Positions 9,307-17,652 of a stretch of DNA of 64,000 bases are shown here, piece after piece (within the stretch, counting starts at the first letter, position 1; the number at the start of each line of letters is the position of its first letter). The stretch is from Hydrococcus rivularis NIES-593 (lineage in GTDB: Bacteria > Cyanobacteriota > Cyanobacteriia > Cyanobacteriales > Microcystaceae), in NCBI RefSeq assembly GCF_001904635.1, contig NZ_MRCB01000006.1, positions 100,982-164,981 of the forward strand. Reading direction: 5' to 3'. Made by a program: the position numbers and the translations under genes. The notes beneath the pieces are model-generated. The model ran no database searches. It was not told the DNA's origin and saw only the letters and a list, made by a program, of their open reading frames with translations.

Positions 9307-9483
9307 GAAGTTAAAGCAACGGATTTCAGTATTGGATATCAAATACACTACTTATCTCTCGATCGCGAAAAACACTTGAAATTAATTAATTTTGAGAGTT
9401 GGCTAAAAGAAGATAAAAACTCTAACTTTATTGCTATTCCCAAGGAAAAATCTTTAATGGTCTTGTCATCGCTCGTGCAATAA
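9307..9483 (+). pseudogene. Possible gene remnant (C-terminal fragment)
   Basis: An open stretch of 58 codons without a start reads ...TDFSIGYQIHYLSLDREKH then LKLINFESWLKEDK and IAIPKEKSLMVLSSLVQ before TAA. It has a natural-looking amino acid composition, but upstream it ends at a stop codon, and an ATG in another frame (9293) gives only 28 residues. I do not recognise the parent. It may equally be chance. Confidence 0.25.
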
Positions 9484-9488
9484 TTTGT

Positions 9489-10649
9489 CTAAAGCGATCG
9501 CAGCGGTTTTTGCAATTGAGGCTGAAGCGGTTGTTCTGGATTAATAACCAACCCAGAAAAGTTAGACAGGGGACTACCTCGATCGCTATCTTCAGATGAG
9601 GCAGGAAAGAAAACCCAACGGCTGCTTACGGGGAGAGAATCTAGAGTTGAAGCATTTTGCGTCAGCCAGATTAAGGGTAAAGTAGGACGCTGGATTTCCC
9701 TAGCTTTTTCTTGCGCTTCGACGGCTGCTAGCGTTTCCAAAACGACTCGATTGCCGCGAACCAATCCCGTCCCTGCCGTCCAAAGCGTTACCGCTAGTTG
9801 ACAGCGACTGGCATAAAAATACAAAGATGCAGCCGCAATAACTGCGCTTTCAAAATTGTCTTCTTCCCATCGAGAGGCACTGTCTAAGGCAATCACAATC
9901 TCTTGTCCTCCCGTAATGACTTCCAGTTCGCGGACGACAAACTCGTCAAAGCGGGCACTGATCCGCCAGTGGATCAAACGAGTGGGATCTCCGTAGCGGT
10001 AGGGGCGCAACGCTCTAGTAACTCCTTCAGTAGCAGCTTGGTAGCGGCGATCGCTCTGAAATTTTATACTTTCATCTTGTCCCAAACTATCTACTAATGG
10101 ACAATTTGCCAGGGGCAATACTTGCGGATAAACAATTGCTTTGGCGGGAACTTCCTGACTGCGGCGACTCCAAAATAATCCCAATGGCGTTCCCGTTCTC
10201 AGTTGTACTTCGTGCCAGCGATAAACGCCCCGTCGCTTGGCAGTAACATAATAAACCCAGCGATAAACGCTTTTGGGTGGAATAACTTCTACTGCCGTTT
10301 GCAGTGGTTGGGAGAGGACGTAGGGTAGCAGATCCTGGAGTTGCAGTAGCGTTTTGGCAGCCTTGCTGGTATTTTCAATTTCCAACTCAACCGTCAAGGT
10401 ATCCCCCGCACCGATCGGAGTCATGGGGAGACGGCGAATGTTGAGGTGGCGCAGCGATCGCAATGGTAGAATAGCTGCCAATCCCAGCAGGGCGAAGATC
10501 GTGCCGCTGAGGACGTATAGCCATCCCGCCATGGTATTCGTGGCAGCCCCAAAAAAACACACGGCAAGTCCTGCCAATACCCAACCGCTGTGGGCGGGAG
10601 CAACCCAATGGGTTTCTAACCATTCAGCCAAGGCAACAGTAAATTTCAT
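9489..10649 (-). CDS. DUF58 domain membrane protein
   Basis: 386 residues. Two adjacent hydrophobic helices at about residues 18-62 are followed by a periplasmic or cytoplasmic immunoglobulin-like part and the DUF58 core, marked by ALRPYRYGDPTRLIHWRISA and FVVRELE. The C-terminal half has the vWA-like layout (IVIALDSASRW). DUF58 proteins commonly occur with MoxR AAA+ ATPases and are thought to act in assembly or envelope complexes; no moxR is next to this one. ATG 10649 is preferred to the TTG one codon upstream. It is divergent from the hybrid-cluster protein gene, sharing a 207-base intergenic region. Confidence 0.88.
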   Translation of the reverse strand: MKFTVALAEWLETHWVAPAHSGWVLAGLAVCFFGAATNTMAGWLYVLSGTIFALLGLAAILPLRSLRHLNIRRLPMTPIGAGDTLTVELEIENTSKAAKTLLQLQDLLPYVLSQPLQTAVEVIPPKSVYRWVYYVTAKRRGVYRWHEVQLRTGTPLGLFWSRRSQEVPAKAIVYPQVLPLANCPLVDSLGQDESIKFQSDRRYQAATEGVTRALRPYRYGDPTRLIHWRISARFDEFVVRELEVITGGQEIVIALDSASRWEEDNFESAVIAAASLYFYASRCQLAVTLWTAGTGLVRGNRVVLETLAAVEAQEKAREIQRPTLPLIWLTQNASTLDSLPVSSRWVFFPASSEDSDRGSPLSNFSGLVINPEQPLQPQLQKPLRSL

Positions 10650-10783
10650 CAATCGAATTAGTGAGCCAACCCAGTATAGATTAGACTTCTTAGATAAATC
10701 AAAGAAATTAACGATTTCTAATTTTGAATTTTAGATTTTGGATTGAGGAATTTAAGACTTTTGCAAGCGGTTTATTCAATTTT

Positions 10784-10797
10784 TTGACTTAAGTCAA
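10784..10797. promoter_or_regulatory. FNR/CRP-family type operator upstream of hcp
   Basis: TTGACTTAAGTCAA is a perfect 14-base palindrome of the form TTGAC-N4-GTCAA, which resembles FNR, DNR and HcpR boxes. A -10-like TAAAGT lies at 10821-10826, so the palindrome would be centred about 42 bases before the transcription start, the usual place for a class II activator of this family. The next gene is hcp. Confidence 0.7.
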
Positions 10798-10856
10798 GGG
10801 CTTGCCCCCGCGATCGCGCCTAAAGTGGAAGTATAAGGAAATAGGAGACTTGAGAT

Positions 10857-12500
10857 ATGTTTTGCGAACAATGCGAACAAACTGCTAGCGGACAAGGATG
10901 CCATCAATGGGGAGCTTGTGGTAAAGGTCCAGAGGTGAATGCCGTCCAAGACTTGTTAGTCTATTGCCTGCGAGGGCTTGCCCCCGTCGCACTCCGCGCT
11001 CGTCAGTTAGGCATTCCCACTCGCGAAACAGATGTATTCGCCTGCGAAGCACTCTTCGCTACGATGACCAATGTTAACTTCGATCGCAAGCGGTTTAATC
11101 GCTACATTCGCGACGCGATCGCTATTCGCGAGAACTTAAAAGCCCAAATTCAAGCGAAGGAACCGACGGAATGGTCGGCACTATCTTGTTATGAACCCAA
11201 TTTTCAGGAAAGTTTAGTCGAACAAGGTCAAGACGTTGCCCTCCAATTTATTACTCAATCGGGTCAAAACGTCGATATTTTCTCGCTCAAACTGACCGTT
11301 CTTTACGGGATCAAAGGAGTTGCATCCTACACCTTCCACGCCCAAGAACTAGGTCAGGAAGACGATCGCGTTTATTCTTTTATCCATAAGGCTTTAGCTG
11401 CCCTAGATCGCCAAAACCTCACTTTAGAAGATTGGGTCAAGCTGGCGCTCAAAGTTGGGGAAATCAACCTGCGAGCGATGGAACTTCTGGATGCAGGTCA
11501 TACCAGCACTTACGGTCATCCCGTCCCTACGGTCGTGCCGCTTAATGCCAGAACTGGGAAAGCGATTTTGGTGTCGGGACATGATATCAAACAACTCGAA
11601 GCCCTACTCAAACAGACTGCCAATCAAGGCATTACCGTTTATACCCACGGGGAACTTCTGCCAGCCCACGGCTATCCCCTCTTAAAGCAGAAATATCCCC
11701 ATCTGTACGGTCACTACGGCACTGCATGGCAGAATCAGACTAAAGAGTTTGCGAAATTTCCCGGCGCGATCGTTATCACTACTAACTGCCTGATGCCGCC
11801 CCACGAAACCTATGACGAGAAACTCTTCACCATCGGTTCCGTGGGATATCCCGGCATCAACTATCTTCCCGAAACCGACGACGGTACCCCCGATTTTGCC
11901 CCCGCGATCGCAAAAGCCCTAGAAATGCCGGGATTTACACGAGATGAAGAACCGCGCCAAGTCATGACGGGGTTTGCTCGCAATGCCGTTTTAAGCGTTG
12001 CCGATAAAGTTATCGAAGCCGTCAAAGGCGGGAAAATTCGTCACTTCTTCCTTGTGGGAGGCTGCGACGGCGCTAAACCCGATCGCAATTACTACACCGA
12101 ATTAGTAGAAAAAGTGCCCGAAGATTGTATAGTGCTAACTCTCGCCTGCGGCAAGTTCCGCTTCTTTGACAAACAACTGGGAACTATTGGCGAACTTCCC
12201 CGACTCATGGATGTAGGTCAGTGTAACGATGCTTATTCGGCAATTCAGATTGCTCTGGGGTTGGCAAAAGCTTTTGAGGTAGATGTCAATCAACTCCCCT
12301 TGTCGATGATTCTCTCCTGGTACGAACAGAAAGCCGTGGCGGTGTTGCTGACGCTGCTATATTTGGGCATTCAAAATATTCGTTTGGGTCCCACCCTACC
12401 AGCATTTATCTCTCCCAATGTATTGAAGCTGCTCTCAGAAACCTACCACCTCAAACCCATCACTACCCCCGATGAAGATTTAGCCGCTTGTCTGGGTTAG
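10857..12500 (+). CDS. hcp: Hybrid-cluster protein (hydroxylamine/NO reductase)
   Basis: 547 residues, full length. The N-terminal cysteines are C3-x2-C6-x8-C15-x5-C21, the class I pattern that binds a [4Fe-4S] cluster. Later motifs include ILVSGHDIKQLEALL, VYTHGELLPAHGYP, ITTNCLMPP, FLVGGCDGAKPDRNYY and LTLACGKFRFF, which supply ligands of the hybrid Fe-S-O cluster. Hcp reduces hydroxylamine in vitro and is now viewed as an NO reductase of nitrosative stress defence in the cytosol. No hcr reductase gene is adjacent, so electrons must come from another partner such as ferredoxin (inference). AGGAAATAGGAG precedes the ATG. The palindrome at 10784-10797 suggests FNR-type control. Confidence 0.96.
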   Translation: MFCEQCEQTASGQGCHQWGACGKGPEVNAVQDLLVYCLRGLAPVALRARQLGIPTRETDVFACEALFATMTNVNFDRKRFNRYIRDAIAIRENLKAQIQAKEPTEWSALSCYEPNFQESLVEQGQDVALQFITQSGQNVDIFSLKLTVLYGIKGVASYTFHAQELGQEDDRVYSFIHKALAALDRQNLTLEDWVKLALKVGEINLRAMELLDAGHTSTYGHPVPTVVPLNARTGKAILVSGHDIKQLEALLKQTANQGITVYTHGELLPAHGYPLLKQKYPHLYGHYGTAWQNQTKEFAKFPGAIVITTNCLMPPHETYDEKLFTIGSVGYPGINYLPETDDGTPDFAPAIAKALEMPGFTRDEEPRQVMTGFARNAVLSVADKVIEAVKGGKIRHFFLVGGCDGAKPDRNYYTELVEKVPEDCIVLTLACGKFRFFDKQLGTIGELPRLMDVGQCNDAYSAIQIALGLAKAFEVDVNQLPLSMILSWYEQKAVAVLLTLLYLGIQNIRLGPTLPAFISPNVLKLLSETYHLKPITTPDEDLAACLG

Positions 12501-12670
12501 AAAGAAACATCGCGGTGTTGCCTGTTTCCTCTGGATCGGCAATAACCGCTTTTTGCTTTGCTAAATCAAGGTATAAATTGTCATTCTGAGCATAACGGAG
12601 TGAAGCGAAGAATCTCGGTAGATTTTTCATTGCGCGGAGTTTATACTAATTTTCCTGTTTTCGCGATCGA

Positions 12671-12759
12671 CATTCTTCTCCCCTCTCCCAAATAGGGAGA
12701 GGGGTTGGGGGTGAGGGCGATCGACTATCTCTGTCATTAATGAATGAAAAATGGTATTA
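12671..12759 (+). repeat. Dispersed intergenic repeat, copy 2 (full)
   Basis: Begins CATTCTTCTCCCC, then the hairpin CCCCTCTCCC-AAATA-GGGAGAGGGG (10 perfect pairs), then GGTTGGGGGTGAGGGCGATC and a tail ending GAATGAAAAATGGTATTAT. Copy 1 (1-58) matches its right part. Copy 3 (60422-60504, reversed) matches nearly all of it, with the loop sequence inverted. Confidence 0.85.
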
Positions 12760-12817
12760 TCCTCTCTCGAAGTGAAGGGCTGCATTCAGCAACGCCCCGC
12801 TTTTTTCATACAGCTTG

Positions 12818-12839
12818 AGTATGATATAATTATCATACT
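12818..12839. promoter_or_regulatory. Operator/-10 element abutting the antitoxin start
   Basis: Arms AGTATGAT (12818-12825) and ATCATACT (12832-12839) form an inverted repeat with a 6-base spacer. A consensus -10, TATAAT, lies at 12825-12830 inside it. The second arm ends exactly before the ATG at 12840, so the transcript would start within a few bases of the start codon and be leaderless or nearly so. This fits autorepression by the ribbon-helix-helix antitoxin. Confidence 0.7.
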
Positions 12840-13073
12840 ATGAAGAAAAAAATCGCAGTCACTCTTGATGAAAACCTAGTTGCCTTCCTCGATACGGTCG
12901 CTAAAGGCAATCGCAGCGATTATCTCAATAACCTCCTGGCAACTCACCGCAAGCAAGTACTCGAATCTCAGTTAATTGCTGCTTTGGCAACTGATGTAGA
13001 AGACCCCAACTATCAGCAAGAAATACTGGCTTGGGATAACGTTGCTGGAGACGGTATCGATGCCGAGGGGTAA
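12840..13073 (+). CDS. mazE: Ribbon-helix-helix antitoxin of a MazEF-type pair
   Basis: 77 residues. The N-terminal KKKIAVTLDENLVAFLDTVA is a ribbon-helix-helix DNA-binding domain of about 45 residues (KGNRSDYLNNLLATHRK continues it). The acidic C-terminus should wrap the toxin. It neutralises the downstream endoribonuclease and probably represses its own promoter through the inverted repeat directly before the ATG. There is no Shine-Dalgarno sequence, in keeping with a leaderless message. The gene overlaps the toxin by 14 bases, which couples their synthesis. Confidence 0.85.
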   Translation: MKKKIAVTLDENLVAFLDTVAKGNRSDYLNNLLATHRKQVLESQLIAALATDVEDPNYQQEILAWDNVAGDGIDAEG

Positions 13074-13419
13074 TTTAACTTATCGGCGCGGGGAAATTCG
13101 TTGGGTTCGTCTCGATCCGACTTTAGGGGCAGAGATACAAAAAACCCGCTCTTGCCTCATCGTTCAAAATGACACGATGAATCAGTATGGATTGCTGACC
13201 ATCATCATTCCCTTTCGCCCAGGCAGCAAACAAGCGCCTTATACTGTCAATATCAAAGCTAGTTCGACCAATGGCTTAGACAGAGATCGTTTCTTAGATA
13301 TCGCCCAGATTCGATCTGTTGATGGTCAACGGGTATTGGGACTTGTCGGCGTGTTAGAAAACCACTATTGGCAACCGATTCGAGCTGCCTTAGATATCGT
13401 GCTAGGGTTCGCTTTCTAA
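13060..13419 (+). CDS. mazF: MazF/PemK-family endoribonuclease toxin
   Basis: 119 residues from ATG 13060, inside the antitoxin gene. The fold markers are RRGEIRWVRLDPTLGAEIQK with TRSCLIVQND, then LLTIIIPF and DIAQIRSVDGQRVLG, the usual MazF strands with the conserved Arg and the PxxGxEI(x)K-like substrate motif (here DPTLGAEIQKTR). The family cleaves single-stranded mRNA in the cytosol at short motifs. An upstream in-frame TTG (13042) exists but would only lengthen the overlap. The stop codon shares bases with the stop of the convergent NifX-family gene. Confidence 0.93.
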   Translation: MPRGNLTYRRGEIRWVRLDPTLGAEIQKTRSCLIVQNDTMNQYGLLTIIIPFRPGSKQAPYTVNIKASSTNGLDRDRFLDIAQIRSVDGQRVLGLVGVLENHYWQPIRAALDIVLGFAF

Positions 13420-14153
13420 CCTACACCAGCAGCCTTATAATTTTTCACGCGATCGCCTTCTGCTATCCCGATAATCTTTGCTAACCAAGGTGGGGGTGAA
13501 GTGGCGATTACTTTTTGTAGTTCGCTCAAAACAGCTCTTGCCGAACCGCCTTCTGTTACTTTCATCGGATAGATACCTGCTTTGATAACTTTTGCTGCTG
13601 CGGGCCCCCCTACCGAGACGATATACAAAACGTGGCAATCTTTAATCAAACTAACTCGGAAAGCATTTTTATCATCTGATAAATCGGCTTCCACTGCCGA
13701 TCTGATATCTATCAGCTTCATTTGTGTTGGCGATAGCTGATAAATCAAATAACGCAGACAAGAACCAAAATGTCCGTCCAACTGTTCTTGATTGTTAGAA
13801 GCCACAGCAATGCGAATTGAACCCGGCATTTCGCCATCCTGGTATGGTTCTATTGGCGGCAGCTTATCTTCCTCGTTTGTTTCACCCCACAAAATTCTCA
13901 CAGCTTCTTTGAGTGCTGCTATGTCGGCAGTTCCAGCATCTTCACCATCTTCATCTGCATCGAGTTGATAGGTTTGTCCGAATGCTGTTTTTAAGTTGGT
14001 GACTGTAATTTTACTCAAAGCTGTTTCATCGATCGCATCGCCTAGATATGTATGTAAGGCTCCTATGAGATCGCCCACTGAAGTTCCTGGCAATGCCCTT
14101 GCAGCCAATGCAATTCTTAGGGCTACTTCATTTGACAGAGTTTGTCCGCTCAT
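13416..14153 (-). CDS. NifX/NafY-family (dinitrogenase FeMo cofactor) protein
   Basis: 245 residues in two parts. The N-terminal ~75 residues (NEVALRIALAARALPGTSVG, LKTAFGQTYQ) look like the helical DIMCO_N domain of NafY/NifX-like proteins. After an acidic linker the C-terminal part has IRIAVASNNQEQLDGHFGSC, a NifX/NifB-C type cofactor-binding start, and VLYIVSVGGPAAAKVIKAGI. The family binds or traffics FeMo-co and its precursors, but members also occur outside nif clusters, and no nif gene is visible here. It may therefore act in another metal cofactor pathway. It converges with mazF; the two stop codons overlap. Confidence 0.82.
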   Translation of the reverse strand: MSGQTLSNEVALRIALAARALPGTSVGDLIGALHTYLGDAIDETALSKITVTNLKTAFGQTYQLDADEDGEDAGTADIAALKEAVRILWGETNEEDKLPPIEPYQDGEMPGSIRIAVASNNQEQLDGHFGSCLRYLIYQLSPTQMKLIDIRSAVEADLSDDKNAFRVSLIKDCHVLYIVSVGGPAAAKVIKAGIYPMKVTEGGSARAVLSELQKVIATSPPPWLAKIIGIAEGDRVKNYKAAGVG

Positions 14154-14431
14154 AATCGATTCTCTCTAAATTGTTAATCGAGCGAATACTACTAGGTATT
14201 TATTTAGGTCAAAAAACTTGTCGTCAATCTAGCAGTATCTAGTCAATTATTTCCCGATTCTATTATTTAAAAATCGCTCGCTATATTTCAGTACAATTTA
14301 ATACCATTCGTCGCATCGGGAGTTAATGTCATTTTCTTTGGTAACATTGCTCGGTCTTGTGAATTAGTTTGTAAGTTTGTATAAGTGCGATCGCAACACC
14401 CAGATCCCTCTATCAATGGCGTTCCAAGCGT

Positions 14432-15826
14432 TTAACTCTTTGAAATCATCTTTTCTAAAGCAACATGTAAGTCTTGTGTTAAGTCAGCCACAGCTTGTTT
14501 AGCCGCCTGACGGCTAGATTGATAAACGTGCCAGCGATCGCTAACTGAAATGGCTTCGCCGACGGTAATTCTCGCCCAACGCCATCCCAATCGAGGGCGA
14601 CGAGGCATTTTTCTGGTTTTAATGCGAGCTAGCACGTCGAAAATAAGTAAAGCCGTTTCAGCCAATCGCTCGAAGGAGAGATTCTCTTGAAGATAGCTTT
14701 CTGTTACGGCAACAAAGCTTTCTACCAGACGCATATGCAACATCCGCAAGTTGGCTTCTTGAGCTACCCAGTCAGCTAAACCCCGATGTAGAGGCGATAG
14801 CGTCTTCAAGTCGGATATATCTTCTCGATAAATGTAAGTCCATCCCGCTTCTTCTAAGCGACGGCAGCGTTCGATAATCGTCCCCTTGCTCTGCAAACCA
14901 AAATATTCCTCTCCAACTCGCAGGGCGACATCTAGTAATTGGTGAAGTCGCGTCGTTAGATTTTTTGAGCCAGCGCTGCGCGGATCGCTTGGGAGATTTT
15001 GGTGGTAAAATCGACGATAGAATTGCTCCATCTCAGTTATCAGGTATTCTCCCAAACGAAACAGGCGTTGAGCGTAAATTTTCTTCAGTTCGCGCTCTTT
15101 TTCTGGTTGGCTGTTTCGAGATAGCAAACCACAATCTGCTTCCAATTGACGCAACAACCAATCCAGTCTCGACCATTGCGGCTTTACATAGCCATATTGA
15201 ATGCCAATCGGAACGATATAAACTTGTTCGGGACGATTGGCTTTAAGCAAATCTTCCACGCACCAGAATCCTAACTGAGCCGCCCCAGGTTCTAGAGGGC
15301 TAACAATTTCGCTATAACCGTTTGTGGCGCCTTCGGGAGCAAGCGCCATAGGTAAATCGCCATCAATTAACAGCTTTCGTACCGTTTTAATTGCCGTCCA
15401 GTCGAACGGCTTGCCTCGATGAATCGGAATTCCACCTAAGCGGGACAATAGCCAACCCAGCCATGCACCAGCCCATAGAGGCATCCCGCGCTCGTAAATA
15501 AAATGACTATGAATCGGGGATTGCAGAGCAATTCCCTTTCGACGAGCTACTTGCGGGACGCGGGAAAGCAGGTATAGACCGCAAAGCGGATCGTCCACCT
15601 GACAATGACGAAATGCCAATAACAAGCGAATTTTTCCCGTCTGAAATTGATGGTAGAGTTCGGCTAAAGTTTCTACATTGACTGCATCAATCCGACTAAT
15701 TCCGGCTGGCAGCCAGCGTTTCAGCCGAAATTTCAGCAAAATGGGCAGCGATCGCTGTGTAATTTTGAGAATCGAGCCATTAAAAGCTGGCGAAATAAAC
15801 TCTAGCTTTGGGTGAGCCTGGTGCAT
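14432..15826 (-). CDS. PlsC-like 1-acyl-glycerol-3-phosphate acyltransferase family protein
   Basis: 464 residues, longer than classical PlsC (~200-250). Acyltransferase motif I is H-x4-D in LAFRHCQVDDPLCG, motif II surrounds LGGIPIHRGKPFD, and motif III is ALAPEGATNGYSEIV in place of FPEGTRS. It transfers an acyl group to a lysophosphatidate-type lipid acceptor at the membrane; the exact substrate is open. The C-terminal ~200 residues form an additional helical region without a recognisable domain, common in cyanobacterial relatives. It lies upstream of the methyltransferase gene on the same strand order, 40 bases apart, and they may be co-transcribed. Confidence 0.87.
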   Translation of the reverse strand: MHQAHPKLEFISPAFNGSILKITQRSLPILLKFRLKRWLPAGISRIDAVNVETLAELYHQFQTGKIRLLLAFRHCQVDDPLCGLYLLSRVPQVARRKGIALQSPIHSHFIYERGMPLWAGAWLGWLLSRLGGIPIHRGKPFDWTAIKTVRKLLIDGDLPMALAPEGATNGYSEIVSPLEPGAAQLGFWCVEDLLKANRPEQVYIVPIGIQYGYVKPQWSRLDWLLRQLEADCGLLSRNSQPEKERELKKIYAQRLFRLGEYLITEMEQFYRRFYHQNLPSDPRSAGSKNLTTRLHQLLDVALRVGEEYFGLQSKGTIIERCRRLEEAGWTYIYREDISDLKTLSPLHRGLADWVAQEANLRMLHMRLVESFVAVTESYLQENLSFERLAETALLIFDVLARIKTRKMPRRPRLGWRWARITVGEAISVSDRWHVYQSSRQAAKQAVADLTQDLHVALEKMISKS

Positions 15827-15865
15827 AGAAGGTAAGTATCAAATTTAGTATCGATCCTAATTAAT

Positions 15866-16468
15866 TCATTTCGTGTCCTTATTAAAAATTGTTAGTAAAA
15901 CTTTACTCAAAAGATAATAATGCCCCAAGCATTTTAAGCCAACCGTTGCACCTAATTGTTCTCGTTGCTGGGAACTGTAAAATCTTATATTTACTTGAGA
16001 CATAGAAAGCCTGCGATCGAATGCCCAATCCACTAAATAAAAATGTCCTTGAGGGCGTAAGACGCGACTTACTTGGGCAAAAACTCGTTCGGGGTTGGGA
16101 TAGTGAAGAAAGCTAATCGTATTAAAAACGGCATCAAATTGATTGTTTACAAAGGGTAAAGATTCCGCATTTCCTCGCACAAAAATTAGCCGTGGACGAT
16201 GTTGGTTGCGCTGTCGTGCTTGACGCAACATTTGTGTTGATAAATCAAGTCCTGTTCCTTGAAGTTCGGGAAATCGATCGGCGAGTCGATTTAAAAGACG
16301 ACCCGTACCGCACCCTAAATCTAGGACGTTGGGTCGTTCGGGTAATTTGACATATTCTAACAATCGTTTATGGACGGCTTGATAAAATACTGTCGTTAGT
16401 AAAAAATCATAGTTGGGCGCCCAGCGATCGAAAAGTTTTTCTTTGCTTTCAAAAATATTATTGGTCAT
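15866..16468 (-). CDS. Class I SAM-dependent methyltransferase
   Basis: 200 residues. The SAM-binding glycine motif is VLDLGCGTGRLLNRLA. Motif II/post-I acid is in GTGLDLSTQMLRQAR, and LIFVRGNAESLPFVNNQFDAV and RVLRPQGHFYLVDW complete a UbiE-like Rossmann fold. The substrate is unknown; the C-terminal third (VGLKCLGHYYLLSKVLLTIF) is partly hydrophobic, so a lipid or quinone-type acceptor is possible. It is divergent from the membrane flippase-like gene and directly precedes the acyltransferase gene. Confidence 0.9.
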   Translation of the reverse strand: MTNNIFESKEKLFDRWAPNYDFLLTTVFYQAVHKRLLEYVKLPERPNVLDLGCGTGRLLNRLADRFPELQGTGLDLSTQMLRQARQRNQHRPRLIFVRGNAESLPFVNNQFDAVFNTISFLHYPNPERVFAQVSRVLRPQGHFYLVDWAFDRRLSMSQVNIRFYSSQQREQLGATVGLKCLGHYYLLSKVLLTIFNKDTK

Positions 16469-16508
16469 TTTTCAGATAGATTAATTTAAAATTCAGTCTA
16501 AGTTTAGT

Positions 16509-17477
16509 TTGCTGAATTTATCGAGTAGCGATCGCGTGAAGAAATTTTTACTAGCTGTCAAATCTTCCCTAAAATGGATTGTCTTCGGTGGAACGCTATT
16601 TTTTATTCTTAAAGCATTTAAAGACAACTGGCAAAATGTAACAGAAGCGAAAATAGAGCCGAGAGGATGGATTATCTTGGCGTTCGCTCTTATGATAACG
16701 CTTTTAGCTCATATTTGGTCGGGGTTAGTATGGACTGGATTACTCAAAGCTTTTAAGCAACCCATAACAAGGAAATGGGCACTACAAGTTTATTTAATGA
16801 CTAACCTGGCTAAATATTTACCGGGCAATGTCGGTCATTTTTATGGTCGCATCTCAGCCGTTTACCAAGCAGGCGGTTCTTTACAAGTAGCCAGTCTGAG
16901 CGTTTTATTAGAGCCATTATTAATGGCTTCGGCAGCTTTTTTAGTGACTTTATTAGCTAGTGCTATCGGCTTAATTAAGACTAATTTTTCTCCTTGGTTG
17001 TGGCAAGTTAATTTGACTTTACTAATCACTACTTTTCTGGGGGTTCATCCTAAAATCTTAAATCCATCGCTAAAATTTTTGAGTCGATTAAAGAGTCAAG
17101 AAAAAGAATCGACGATTACTATCGAACAAAATCTATCAATTTATTTCTTAGGAGAAATATTTTTTTTGCTGCTGCGAGGAAGCGGATTTGGGCTAACGTG
17201 GATGGCATTATTGCCGCTCGATCTCAGTCAAATTCCCACATTATTTAGCGTTTTTAGTTTTGCTTGGCTGATGGGATTAATCATCCCCGGCGCACCCGGA
17301 GGAATTGGCGTGTTTGAAGCCGTTGCGATCGCTCTTTTGTCGGGGCAACAGTTGCCTAAGGGCGTTATTCTCAGCGCGATCGCTTCGTACAGAATGATTA
17401 GTATTTTGGCAGAAGCGATCGCTGCAGGACTGGCATGGTCGATTGGTCAATTTTTTCCCGTAAATTCGCGTTGGTAG
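16509..17477 (+). CDS. LPG synthase TM-region/UPF0104 membrane protein
   Basis: 322 residues with about eight transmembrane segments (for example WIVFGGTLFFILKAF, WIILAFALMITLLAHIWSGL, LIIPGAPGGIGVFEAVAIAL). The motif NLAKYLPGNVGHFYGR and the late PGAPGGIGVFEA are typical of the lysylphosphatidylglycerol synthetase transmembrane superfamily, which moves or flips lipids. The catalytic lysyl-transferase domain of MprF is absent, so a flippase role is likelier than lipid aminoacylation (inference). TTG 16509 gives the stated start; GTG 16536, in frame, is an equally good choice. It is divergent from the methyltransferase gene. Confidence 0.85.
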   Translation: MLNLSSSDRVKKFLLAVKSSLKWIVFGGTLFFILKAFKDNWQNVTEAKIEPRGWIILAFALMITLLAHIWSGLVWTGLLKAFKQPITRKWALQVYLMTNLAKYLPGNVGHFYGRISAVYQAGGSLQVASLSVLLEPLLMASAAFLVTLLASAIGLIKTNFSPWLWQVNLTLLITTFLGVHPKILNPSLKFLSRLKSQEKESTITIEQNLSIYFLGEIFFLLLRGSGFGLTWMALLPLDLSQIPTLFSVFSFAWLMGLIIPGAPGGIGVFEAVAIALLSGQQLPKGVILSAIASYRMISILAEAIAAGLAWSIGQFFPVNSRW

Positions 17478-17652
17478 CGTTCGATGCGATCGCGATTCTT
17501 TACTTTCTTCTCAATCTAAATTGATTTGTAATGACAAGATTGAATTTATAGTAACGCTTTAGAAGAATTAGGTACAATTGAAAGTAGGAAGGTTAAAATG
17601 ACACCCATCTCTTCCTAAAAATCTATCGAGTTCAGAGCGCAAAAACATCTCT

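Larger units (their letters stand above)
12501..12839. repeat. Intergenic stretch with dispersed repeats
   Basis: About 340 bases between hcp and the toxin-antitoxin pair. 12578-12620 (GTCATTCTGAGCATAACGG, then GAAGCGAAGAATCTC) is a short cyanobacterial repeat that is distantly echoed at 60169-60215. 12671-12759 is a full copy of the element seen at 1-58. No gene is visible. Confidence 0.7.
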
